A program made the position numbers and the translations under genes. Of a DNA stretch of 64,000 bases, positions 39,331 to 52,500 are shown one piece after another. Every line of letters starts with the position of its first letter. Within the stretch, counting starts at the first letter, position 1. The stretch is from Ignelater luminosus (lineage: Eukaryota > Arthropoda > Insecta > Coleoptera > Elateridae): positions 1 to 64,000 of the forward strand of contig VTPC01005684.1 in NCBI GenBank assembly GCA_011009095.1, read 5' to 3'. The notes under the pieces were generated by a model. The model was not told the DNA's origin. It did not search any database and was given only the letters and a program-made list of their open reading frames with translations.

Positions 39331-42240
39331 TGTTCTAACTCTAAAAGATTACGGGACATTACTGCCACCTACTAGAAAAATGGGCATAATCTGCAGACAT
39401 TATATAGGCGGTAAATTTGAAATGTCCGTATGTGCCCCCCTGTCCTAGGTTAATTACTGAAAATTACTTAAAATCAAAATTTTATTTTTACAGTAATTAT
39501 AATTATTTTGAATTATCTTGCATTTTACAAAATGTTGTGCTAAATTTATACATTAAGTTTGGCACTAAATTTAGTTGTGTCATTCATAAAATAAAACATG
39601 CTCTGGAAATTCATTACAGTTTTGGTGTTTTTTTTAAATTTTTACGTTCATGTTTCACTGAATTTCTAAAATACCTACCACGTATAATACAAATATTTGA
39701 AAGCAAGTTCATAAAACCAGTAATTGTTAACTACTTTACTATGAAAACCAACGTTATTTGACGGTGTGAACCTTATTACTTTATTTCTAGTTTGTAGGAT
39801 GTTGCTGTTTTTCCATAACTCAACGTCTTGTAAAATTTCTAAATGGGAGTTGTAGTAACCTTCCTATTTAGAAAGTTACGACGACTTTTTAACAGTGTGT
39901 TGCATGAACCTTTCAGTATTTAATGTCTTGGATAGAAGTTATTTGAGGAAGTTTGTTAACTGATTGTGAAGTTTCTTGCATCTGCAATCGGAATTATGGA
40001 TTGCAATGCATCTTTGATGTGTTCCTCCAAGCAGATAAGTTAGTTTTTGTACCGGGCTGGGCAATTAGTTTTGATTAAAAAATGTATAACAAACTTCAGT
40101 TTATTGCAAGGGACAGTCCTGATGATAATAGTATAAATGGTATTGGCATGAAAAAATTGTTTTTATAATATGAGAGTTTGGAATGAAACAATTTATTGCT
40201 AAAACTTCAATAGTATTAGCTAATTATTCAAAGTACGAATGATATTTTCCCAGTGTATTTTAGGGAAGTTTAAATTAGATCATTTTACAAAAGTATAATT
40301 TTATAGTTTTTATAACACTTTAATAATAGTTGGAGATGATATTTCAGGTAACCCTGGCCAGTAAAATTTTCTAGAAATATTTTAAAAATAAAATATTTTT
40401 GATATTTATGAAAGTTAAAATATTTTGGATTAAGTATTATAGGTATGTTGAATTATGTTGCTAATGCAGAGTTTTTAGTTTTTACATAATGTATGTTAAA
40501 TCTACAGTAACATTACTACATAGCAACCAACTTTCTGATTGGTTATTACCACAGAAGAATGTTTACCGTATCATAAAAAATGGCTTGCAAATCTTCCTAT
40601 TATTTTAATAGACACGTTTAATGCATGTAGCGATCTGTACACCTGGATACAACTTTAATTCTAGAGTGATCCAAATTAATCGAACTGGCATTCAAAATAA
40701 CAAAAGCATACATAACAAATTTAAAAATGCATCAATTCTCACATATTAGAAAACAATTTCTGAGGTACACTGTTAAGTCTTTTATTAATAATAATTTGTA
40801 TTGTAAACTAAAATTTTATTTATTACAGTGTTATGTTTATGAAATGTAGTGGTAATTGTCTATGCTACCAATTGAAATGGAGCAATACCAAGTGATTATT
40901 TCGCATTGAACAAAACTGAATCGTGATTTGGATCACTACATGCATTGAACACATCTAATGTATTCTTTATAATTTACTTTACTTACTATAATTTTAGTAT
41001 GTACTTACTACTTATTTAATTGATTTGAGATTTTATAGTTTTATAAATTATAAGTAAAAGTTTCTATAAATTTTTTAGATACTACTTAAAAATCCAATAC
41101 TAACCAGTGTTCTTATCGTTTTCTTTATATTTGTATCTTACGCTTTCCTACTCTTCCTTTTTCCTATGCTATGTTGTTGGAGTTCCCAAGAGAGGAAACA
41201 CTTTATTATTGATTTTAGAGCAAAATGTCATTCTTTATCAAATTCTTTGCTTGTTCCGAAATTCCCAGTTATAGTGATAAAATATCGACTGTAATAAAAA
41301 AAATTCTACTAAATCTTTTCATAAAAAACAACCAAGTTTTACACTTATTTGAAAGTCACATTGCTATGTTTTGAACTGCACATGTAAAAAGGCTAGTATG
41401 ATCTTTCAACAAAGGAACTTGGTCGTTCTTTATGGAAAAAAGATTTATTTATGTATATACTACATTAACTACGCTTGTTATGAGATTTTTAAAATTATTG
41501 TTTACTATTAGTTATTTGTTGTTTTCTTATTTTAGTGTATACTATTAATAAATTTAACATGCTTCAATTCTTACCTCTCTCTTTTTGTATTGAACTTTAA
41601 ATATACCCAGGAAAGTATTCTCAAACAATAATTGCTGTTACAGAGAAGTTTATGTATTAAAAATGAACTATTTATATGAGAGAAAGCACCAGAACACAAA
41701 AAACTGAACTTAAGAAAAATGGTATGGACTTTAAGGAAATGAAAGTGGTGGTAAGTTGCAAAGAAATGCAATAAACTTAATATTATAACCAGAGGAAAGT
41801 TAAAATGATTCCTTAAAGAAATACTGCTGTACAAAATTGAGGTGTTAAGGAATTATTAGTGAAAGTAATGGAAAGAAGTACCAAAAACCTAAGTGACATG
41901 AATGAGGAGATGCAGGCATAGTTTCAAAGGAGATTTAAAATGTGATGTTGGAATTAAAATGAAACCCTGTAACCCTTGTGTTACAGAAATATTTATGTTA
42001 ACTAAGACCCATTTGGTCTTAGGCCAGCTAAACACTTTTTACTGCAGAATTTACGAATACATCTACTATACCATATTCATATTTAGTAGAATTGATTTTG
42101 GGCCATTTCTCTTACGTCTGGACCATATGTTGGTGATCTTAATTTTACATTAAACACAGTCTTCAGAATTAATTCCAAAATATGGCATCGGCAGGGTCGA
42201 TAGCAAAGGTCTCGTTCCATATGTTGTTCTAATACCACAC

Positions 42241-42740
42241 AAGCTCCGTTTAAACTCAAGAGGGTTACCCTTTAAAAGTTTCTGCACATGTCTGATTACC
42301 TAAGAGGCTTTACGTAAGTTAAAATGAGCGAAAGACATGCATAATCTCGCAGTGTCATCAACCAAAAGTCTGTTGGTTTTATGCTGCTGCCAACTCTCGT
42401 TTACAATCCTCTGCGCCACAGCACCCTCTTGCAACTCATGTAATCCTAATGAGAAATTTATGAAATTTTACACGCGAATCTGCGAGATTCTCTCTGAAAT
42501 CTGGAAAGATTTTTGTTCATTTGCCATCAGGATCACAGAAGCTCAAGAAGGTTATGCTTTAAAAGTTTCTGCAGATGTCTCATTACCTAAGAAGCATTAC
42601 GTAATTTAAAACGAGCGAAAGATGTGTATAATCTCGCAGTGTTACCAACCAAAAGTCTGTCAATTTTATGCTGCTGCCAACTCTCGATGCAAATCCCCTG
42701 CTCTAGAACACCCTCTTGCAACTTGTGTTATTCTAATGAT
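42241..42740. repeat. Tandem duplication of about 200 bp, offset 287 bp
   Basis: Copy A (about 42243-42453) and copy B (about 42540-42740) share TTTAAAAGTTTCTGCA, TAATCTCGCAGTGT, CAACCAAAAGTCTGT, TTTTATGCTGCTGCCAACTC and CACCCTCTTGCAACT in the same order and spacing. Short frames in the copies are broken and differ between them. Confidence 0.85.
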
Positions 42741-43202
42741 GTTACAAATTATGTTATGAAGAAATAAAACACCTTTTCAAAGTGCATATTCAGTATAATT
42801 ATAGAAAAAATATAAAATAAAGCATTGTATAAATAAATAATCATTAAAATCCCAATAATTAAGATTATGAATTTGATAGTATTTAAAATGTAAGCTAAAA
42901 CTGTTTCTGTATAATATTTTAATGATGCGGAGACCACAGAGATCTACACTGCTAGATATAAGTTACTTACAAATATACAATTTTAAATATAAATCCTCTA
43001 TCTATTACATATTTAAATATTTATCTACTTTTAAACATATCTACTACTTAATATTAAAGTATTTTTTGTGCATTATCATTATTTTTACATGGAGCACCAG
43101 CACAGAGGAGAAATAAGGAGTTGTCTGTTAATGTAAAATAAAATTACTTTACACTTTTTCACATCTGTTTTGCTTTAGAAAAAAAAAAATCTTAAAAAAC
43201 AT

Positions 43203-43560
43203 TTACATATTGAGATATCTTTTGTTAACGCTACCACTGGTGGAACTTGATATTGAAGCAGATTTGTGTGATGTTGGATGTCTCTCATATACAAATTCTG
43301 GGTTATATGCATTACCAAAGTGTCTGGTCATTTTTATAGCCATTTCTCTCGATCTTAATATAAAGATTAATTTAGCAAATAAATCCTCTTCAAGAGCATA
43401 AAGACGCATTGCTCGAACTAAATAAATATCTTGTATTAATGCATAGATGCGATCGAGATTCGGCATGTCAAGATACCAAGTGCTATGAAATGGGTTGCCT
43501 TTTACTGTTCGTACGGTACGAAATGCTACCATAAAATACAACATATATGTACCAAGTATT
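43203..43560 (-). CDS. Candidate alternative last exon of Piezo (second inner-helix/C-terminal-domain exon)
   Basis: Minus strand, after the acceptor TTTTATACAG, the exon begins with one base that completes a split codon and reads ILGTYMLYFMVAFRTVR (hydrophobic, position of the inner pore helix). Next come YLDMPNLDRIYALIQDIYLV and LEEDLFAKLIFILRSREMAI, then a Ser-rich tail ending in a stop at 43203. It aligns with the regular Piezo last exon (49803-49503) over the helix, the DMPN.DR neck, .D.YLVR and LEEDLFAKL.F..RS.E. It is longer (119 versus 100 full codons, stop included). Its phase is identical to the regular exon, so both can follow the exon ending at 50079. No other Piezo exon was found from 43560 to 49503. 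Alternatives: last exon of a second, otherwise lost Piezo-like gene, or a decayed duplicate; the frame is fully open, which argues against decay. Confidence 0.75.
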
Positions 43561-46500
43561 CTGTATAAAACAAAATAAAAATATATTAGTTTGCTGACAT
43601 TTACAAAATTAAGCTAAAAGTTTTCTGAAATATTACAATACAGTCTTTCCAGTTATACTAAGCAAATTAATTATTTGTATATTGTGTACATGTAGAAGCC
43701 TGAGTTATTCGTATTGACATTTAAAAGGCACATTTAAAAATTCCTGTAGTCAACTTGTATGTATATGTCACACTCTCTTAGTGTAATTGTCCATTTCATA
43801 CATCAAGTGGGTACAACATACACATTTAGTATATAAGCAATGGATGGAAATCTATTTATTTTGCAAATAACTGTCCTCTTTCCTAGCATTAACATGCTGG
43901 TCACTCCAGTACAAACATTATTTCATTTGCTTAAAATATTTATAACTAATGGTGGAGGTAGAGGAATAACTTAACAATATAAATAAATTAAACAAGCACT
44001 TTAAAACCAATAAAATCTCTAAACATAAAATAGTAGGTACTATCTATGGTCAATTTTGTTGTAAACTGATTTATATTAATTTCACGGCTTTATAACCAAT
44101 AGAAAAATGCAAATAAAAAGAAACTAGGAAAAAAAGACTGGTTAAGTATTTGTGACTAGCATTAAAATATCAGTGCTTTAATTATAATTTTAAACAGGAT
44201 ATTTGTAAAGGTCTGTAGGTATATTCATCACCCTGTATATCAACCTCAAATTTTATTTAGATAAAGAATAAAAATGCAAAATAAAAACAGTGCTCTATTA
44301 CCTAATAATAATAAATTATGCAATTTCTACTAAACAAATGGCTATAAAATAATTGTTGCACCTACATACAGCAAACAAAATGGATATAGGTTCATTATAT
44401 TTACTTGACTTGAGGCAGAATGAATAATAATAATAATAATAATAATAAATGAATCCTTCCTTGAAATAACATGCAGTGAAGAAGACAATGGAGCAGTATC
44501 AACTTTGAAGAAAAGTTTAAAAAGCTTAAGAAACTTTACTTTGAAATTTGTTCTGTATACTGTTCACATTCTGAAAGCAGTACAATAACAAAGTTTGATT
44601 ATTCAAAAATAAAGAATTTATCATTATCATATTTGTCATATGAAAATTTATTCATTTTCTCACTTTCTTGTAATTGAAATAAAGTGTTTTCAAGAAATGC
44701 CACGAATGAACAAATTGATGGACTAACTGAAAACAATTTAAATGGAAAGAAGAAGAACAGGAACCGATTCAACATTCAAATACCTGATAGTTTACCATAT
44801 AGAGGAATCATTCTGTAAAAAAATCACAATAATATGGAAACTCACTTTAAATATATTAGATATTAAATATTAACACCTGATTAACTATAAAGTCTAGATT
44901 ATCAGTCTTATCTGATGTGAAAATAGTAAATACAGCTAAAGAGGGCACAAGAAGGAAGAGAACCGTTAAAAAGGGGAGATTGTGTAATTACAAACTTTGG
45001 ATTCTAGGTGGAATTCTAGTTGACAGGAGATTGTTTGATACAAAAAATTAAGATGAACACAAAATCTAGATGTTTATTTCACTTGAAAACGAGATTATCT
45101 ATCTACTGGAATAAAAATTTTGTGTGAATTAAAAGAAGCTATTGTTGAACTTCTGATATCTTTTAAAATGCCCTTAAGATGCACTGAAATCCAACTTGAA
45201 AAATGAAATATGCAATAAACAACATGTAAATAAATCCAAAAACCTTCCCAATTTAGTTCAGAATTTTTGCCACCAGAGGTGAAATTCTAATACCATTTTG
45301 ACGAAGACTTCTTCATTATGAAGTTATTAATGTTCGTAATTCTTATTGAATTCTTTTTGTTTTCAATAATTAAATCAAAATAGTTATAATTATTTGTAGT
45401 TGAAGTAATAAAAAGAAACATTTCGTCATATTTTTGTTTTATTTCTTGATAGTCTGCCTGCATTCTGCGTCTCAGCAATGTTAAATCTTTACTGTAGAAT
45501 CTTTAAAAATATGTTGTTATTTATGAAAAACAGCTTTGCAACCAGCAACCTTAGTAAAATATCATGCTGCGTTGTCAGCTTTAAAAACTATGGATTTATG
45601 GCAAAAAATATATTTAGCTTTTTGATTCAGATTTTGATGCAGTTTCACATGGTGTACAGACATAAGCCACTTTACATACACCCTGTATACAAGCAAAAAC
45701 GGAATATACAGTATGCCCATTTTAGGGTCTTTTCCTGAATGTTTGGGAATATGCAACACATCTTACAATTCAGAGCCGGCTTCTTTTTAAAAAGTTCAAC
45801 CTTTGTTAATTGAACCATAACTTGCTGTGGATTTCAAAACTGACAAAAATCAACTATTTGACATTTGTTTGGTTATATTTCCTGTTTAATTTTGTACAAA
45901 CCTGTTCATTTTGTTTACTTTCTTTTTGTTAAATAAGTTTTCTTGTTTATTATTAAATTCTTAAGGTTTTATAATAAGTTCGTTTCATCAAGTTCGAAAC
46001 TGTTCTCGGACAGATTGCATGCACAATAAAAAAAAGTTTGTTTCATCAGGTTTATGAATTGAAGTGTTTGTTCTGTGAGTTAAAAACTGTTTGTTTCATT
46101 GAATGTTAGAATGGCAATTCAACCATTCCAAACAGTTCAAAATAGTTACTGGTCATAAGGAGGTACTAGTAGCAAGAACTGCAGCTGAATGGTGTTGAAT
46201 ACTGACGAAGTGTAGTAATTTTTTCGAACCTAACTTTCTTTGTTTTTAAAAAACACGTGTTGTTAAGTTGTAAAGTTAAAAAATAAAATTAGTTTACGTA
46301 GGTGAATATTTTTGCAACTGATGAAATTTTGTGAAATCCTCACTAGAATTATCATTTAAAAAATCACTATCATCACTGCTAAAATCACTCATTTTGTATA
46401 TTAATAATCAAAAGATCAAATCATGAAAAAATTTTCGTTTTAAGTTAGGTGTAGATTGATTGATTGACATGAAGTTAGGTGTCAAACAACAGCTATTTAT

Positions 46501-49500
46501 CTTACGATCTTTTTGAAAACTAATTTCCGATTTCTAATAGATTGTTGTGATTTTTGGTGTAGCTGCTACTCAATCACATCAAAGATAAGAAAACAATGTT
46601 GGTTGTGAAAATTCCAGATAGAAAAACAAGAAGTCAGAAAAGAATGAAGAATGATTTAATATAGCCTTTCTGCACGCTAGTAGGAAAAGATACAGTGCAT
46701 TTTTTTATTCTAGAATTCAGTTCTCAATAAAAAAAAAGTTACCCTCACATTGCATTTTTTTGTACACTGTAAAAATGAGCTTATATCACAGCCCACTCTG
46801 AATTCTATTTAAAAAAAATGCACGGTAGTATTGAAGAATGGTGGAATTGGAAACTTATAAAACCACTCATAATTTTAAATAACATGACAGTTAAATTATT
46901 CATTCATCTCAACAATAAAAAATGAAATTTCCTAATAAAAAATTGGTGCAAGTAGTACTAACTGTCAACTTGATAGTTGCTTTCTAAAGTGAACGAAGTT
47001 TATGTATTTTCATTTGAGATTCCCAGAGCCTGAAAGTAAAATTACAGACACCAATGTACATTGAGAATTCTCCTACATCACGCTGTAGGAAGACCTTGAA
47101 ACCTTGAATATACAAATCAATGAACTCAATTATCTGGCCAGAAAATAAGCATAAAAATAGTAACTTAGTTTCTAAACCAAACAGCATTCTCTTAAATGCA
47201 TGTATAAAAAGAATTAATTACATTATAAGTGATTATGTTTTTCTATTAATGTTGCTACAAAAGCAAATACATATTTTCATTAAACGACTTCCCTTTAAGT
47301 AACAACAGCTAACAATCTGGTAACAATATTGTTGCAGTACATATGACATCATGATCATAGAATGATCTTCAATTGAGACTAATCTTGCTTTTTTAAATAT
47401 TTCTATCACTGCAATTAAAAGTTATAAACAAAGAAACAAAAACGAAAAATCGGAATAGCTTGAGAATGGGTGGGCTGATTCTGACCAAACTTGTAGTGGA
47501 GAGGAAGCACAAGGTTCTTGAACTACTCTGTGCGCAAGGAGTGAACGTAGCAAAAATGGACAAAACCTTGGATGGGACCTTATAGGCAGGCTTAGCGATC
47601 TGGGACCAAGGGCTCCGTCATGTAGAGCCCTGAAAGAATGTTTATCTACATTAATTTTAAATTTGGATTCATAAGTGCCTAAGAGCGAAGGGAGGGGGGG
47701 GGGTGGAGCTGGGGTTTTCCAAATACATCAAGGTGGCATTTAGTATCTCGACCAAGTGTCTTCACCTGCACCAGAAGCTGCTTGAACTAAGTTTAACTTC
47801 ACACTTTTTCTCCATAGCATGCCAAGATTATAATTAAAAAATTCATAATTTGGTTAATTATGGTCCAATTGAGCTGAGATTTTTTCTAAACTAAAGAGCA
47901 TTATCAGGGCAAGAAGCTTAACGTAATCTATCTTCTTCTGGACCTTTTTAGGGTTTAGATTTTAGTTATCCGAGTTCCTAAGGTATGATGCACTTTTTTC
48001 CTACAAGGTTATCTTCTAGGTTGCAAACGCAAAAACTGAAAACAGCAAATATGCCCCTGGAATGAACATCCTTTGAGCTTAGAGAGCTGTACTTTAGTCC
48101 TTGATTGCTACTTTAGTACGCGATTCTGCAAGCAATGAAGAACTTTGCAGATAGGAAATTGTAAAATTTCTTGTGAATTCGTTACTTTTGGTTTTTCATC
48201 ATTTATGCCAGAACAGTACGTCCTATCAACTTGAAACCTTAACCATTGTAAAGAGAAGGTAAAAATACATAAAGGGTGTAAAATACACCCTTTTTTCGAA
48301 AAAATCAGATTAGAATGTAGAAAAGTTGGTCAGGTGGTCGACGGTGGTGTTGCAGGGAGATATCTTGTGCTCTCATTACTCACCATAAGTATAATATTAA
48401 TAAACTGAATAATTAGAATAGTATATCTTTTTTCAAAAGATCACTTTTTGTACCTAAAAATAGCATTTGATAGGATAATGGACACAAAAGTAGTACTGAA
48501 TATTTTATATTTATGGTGAGGGCTGTAACAAGAGTTATCACAGGTATAACACATGTGCAAGGAGGTGAAATGGGCCAACTGGGGATTTTTACACTTCACT
48601 TTAGTTACTTGCTCGCATACAGTTAAAGAGAATTGTGGCAACGTGTAATGTTACTAGGTAGTGAACTAAAGGGAAATCGCCCATTGTATTGCCTTTATAC
48701 CTATACACTTTGTTTGCTGCAATTAAAGCACACCCAACAACCTAACTGCAAACACATATTATAAAATATACAAAAACAATTAAGCAAAAGAAGCAAACTA
48801 GCAACTAAATAAAAGACTAATCTACCAATATAACATAATATCACTTAACAAATTTGGGCTCCATGAACAGGCAAATCCATATCAGTGATTATGAAGCAAA
48901 TGACTTGATTAAGGAAAAATCTAAAACTTTAATATCTTATTTTTAATGAAACTAAGACTGCACTACATATTCCATATTCCAAATAATATTACCCTTAAAA
49001 ATAAAAACTAAAAGTAACATGAACAATTCTTATGATATATTTTTCAATATGAATTCGCCTGCATACATCTCCATCTTTACTTAAGAACTAAAAAGTATGA
49101 GAGAGTCTTCAAACATTATGTATCTATACAATGCACCTTCTCTAGGTATATTCCCCTTAAGTATCTTTAATCCTTACATAAATCTTTTATGTGATGCCTT
49201 ATATGTTTAAGGAAGCACATTTCACTGTGGGATATTTACTCCAATATTATTATTATTATATCCTAATCAATTTAATCACCGTAATAACTTTCTGATCAAT
49301 TTTAAGCTCTGCTATCAAATTTAATTCTTATCAGTCTAACTCTTTCTTACACATGTATGAATAGGACAAATCTTTTACAAGCAGGTACCATCTGATATAA
49401 TATGTATATGATTTACATTTTGCAATATAATAAATATAATCTCCTCTTTATGTTTGCCAAAGTAAGTTAGAAGTCACCAAGAACATCACATTATACTTAT

Positions 49501-49502
49501 AA
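43561..49502. other. Interval between the two Piezo last exons; no further exon seen
   Basis: If 43203-43560 is an alternative last exon, this is intron for that isoform and 3'UTR for the other at its right end. It holds an (AAT)n run at 44424-44449, the repeat at 46945-47003 (inverted relative to 10905-10972) and a GC-richer segment at 47440-47780. A minus-strand frame near 45480-45287 (LRRRMQADYQEIKQKYDEM) looks slightly coding-like but has no supporting splice context. Confidence 0.45.
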
Positions 49503-52500
49503 TTATTCTTGATGAGCATGATCACCATCTTCTTCATCTTCTTCATCGTTGGCTTCTTCTATTGGACGAGTCCATTTAATAAGTGTTTCAGGTGAACGAA
49601 ATAGGAATACCAGTTTTGCAAACAAGTCTTCTTCTAAACAGAATTCTCGTGCTTCCCGCACTAAATACACATCATAACATAATTGTAATACACGATCTAC
49701 GTTTGGCATATCTTCAAACATGATCTTAAAGCACATTCCGGCAAAGAATCCTCTTAGTAGTCGTCCAGCGACTAATACGATTGTTGTATATACTCCAATT
49801 ATACTGCAAATGTTTAAAATCTCACTTCCAATTTGATCTATTCAATTAAAATAAGGATCACATACGTAGGATTCATTGTGATTTAAAGGGATTGGGGTGT
49901 GGATGGCTAATTTAAGAATCTTGTAATTCCGTATAAACTTGACTGATAAAAGGGAGGATCAGGGCTATGGGAAGAGTTTAGATTTTAAATTGCTCCTATT
50001 ATCAATAAAAGAAATTAACTAAAGCAAGCCAATAATCTAATGATTATTAATAGCAAGAATTTAAAAATAACATCTTACCCGCCAGCTGCAATAAAGTTGA
50101 GCTGTGATGGGAATATCTTATCATTGAATGTGTACATTACTAATGACTCGCAATTATCAGAATATGGTAGAGATACAAAGTATTCTCTAAAATTATATTC
50201 ATCAGGATCACAAATTTCTCTCAGCTGCCACCATTCCTTTGGAGGTTCATCCTGGGTTGCTTTAGATACATTATGACCAATAGTTACATGACGTAATGTG
50301 GTTGCTCTTGGATCTAAAATTAAATAAATAAAAGAATAAAAGTTACAAACAGAATATGATGACTTACCATCTCCTTTTCCCATTAATCTCGAAATCAATC
50401 TTGCTGTCCCTTTATTTGTAACCTTTATAAATTTTGGAAAAATATACTCTAAGGGAATTGGCAATACACTATGCGAACCACTCAACATCTCGTATAATTT
50501 CTTTCTTGTCGGATTAATCTGTCCATTTTCTTTTGCTGGTATAACAATCTCAACTTCCTCTCTAATTATACCCGAATCTTCTTTTGTATTGCTTTTATGC
50601 GATACTTGATACTGGAATCGTATAGTTAGAGGATTATCTGCAATACAGAATCATATATAGAGATGAGATTAAGATTTTCAAGATGGCGCAAGAGTAAAGA
50701 CCCATATAGCCAAAATGAGCTAAGACCGAGCTATTAACGTACTTAGATTTTTAGCTTTAAATATTAAAAGTAGTAACCTAGCACATTCATAGATAAAGTT
50801 TTGTCAGCTAGGGTCAAGTTTAATAGCAACGCTAAATACTTGTTAGTATACTAAGCTAATAGATTCGCAGCAGCACATTTTAGTTTGTGTGTCATTGCAC
50901 TTCTAGATCCTTGTTTATTAACACATCTAAAAGATACTTAATAAGGCAGGAACTAATATGGTTAAAAGTACTTTACCTAGAGGCTCTATTGCGCCGGTTT
51001 GCTTTTTGTTATTAACGTTGTAATAAGTAAGCTAAAATGTTCGAATTAAATTACTCTCAAGAGCTGAAGAAGTTGTGCTCTTTCGCGCATATAGAGTATC
51101 CTGTTTTTATTCACTTATAGCACTACTTATAAATTTGCTTCTACAGCTCATTTTTGAAATATTTAATTTTGCATTTGATTAATAAAATGTTACATTTCTG
51201 TTGGAATGCCATAATAAATTTATAATATTCATTGCTAGGCATTTTCTAAAAAATCGAGAGTACTAATAGTTAATCAGTGGTACCAATCAAACTTAATGGA
51301 AACAAATAAATTCAAAATAAAATTAGTTTTTAAAATAATTAGTCATTTTAACAGGAACCTAATATTAAATGGAGTCTTGGACTTTAATAATGCATCGCCT
51401 CAAAGTTTAATAAAATTAGATTTCCCTGATTGTGCGATCTGGAAATTGAACCATCGTATAATAAATAGATTGAAAAAAATACTTAAATAGTGCTCTATAC
51501 ATTTTTTTAAATCTTATTTAAGCATTTAGATTACAATTTAAAGATTTTATTAAACTTTGAGGCAATTCAGTATTGTGCACACTATTAGGAGCAGAAAACA
51601 AAAACGTTTGATTAATTGTATTAAAATTTTTTTAATAATGATATATCTTTTACAGTAAATAAAATTATCAATACATTACAATACAGCACTAAAGATTGCT
51701 AATCAGTTGGGAGCGCTTGGGCGTCTTCCAGAGGCACTTGGTTTTTGCATCTAACAGTGGCATTTCAAAACCAATCTCTCACTGTTTTCTATAATAATTG
51801 ATAATTTATCTCTTTAAGATTGGCTAAGATACTTTCTGAAACAAATACAAGTACATACATTTAGAAATTATTTATTAAACCGATTGCAAAAGTACTTACG
51901 ATATATAATGTTTTTATCTCACTATTTGAGAAACTGAAAGTATTTTTATATCCCGTCCACGTAACTTCCTTGGCCGCAGCATTTGAAATGGTGGCTTTTA
52001 ATATTTTTCTTCCGTAATTCGTAAAGGTGCAGCTCCCAATTCCTTTACAAAATTTAGGTCATGGCATAATTATAACTTGCTTTGGATTACTTAATCTAAA
52101 ATCTAAATTTGGAAAATAAATAAAACAAAAAAATAATAATAAAAGTGTTATAACTTACCTTTATAATAAGAAAGACTGTAAAACCAGTAAAACTGCAGAC
52201 ACTTGCTCACTTCACGAAATCTTCAGAGGAAATGAGATAGTGAGATTTGAGAGGATGCTACTTCTAGCGTATTCTAGCCCGACAACAGTTTACAGTTATA
52301 GAAAGACTTATTGCAATTTCATGGTTAAATTCATTTAAGTATTTACCTGAGAGCTAGGGATTGTTTGGTCCTTTCATGGAATTTGAACAATAAAGAAATT
52401 TAAAAACTCATGAGGGTGGCCTTATTGTTACATCAAACAAGCAATCTCAACAAATTTTTAATAATTTTAAGTATTAAGGAAAAGCACTATGACTTGATTT

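Larger units (their letters stand above)
37351..43202. other. Long gene-free stretch with tandem repeats
   Basis: AT-rich. Contains a two-copy 80-bp repeat (39182-39330), an imperfect inverted-end segment (about 40608-40955) and a tandem duplication (42241-42740). Open frames such as 39417-39761 have chance-like AT-rich composition. The downstream flank of the alternative Piezo exon lies at the right end. Confidence 0.4.
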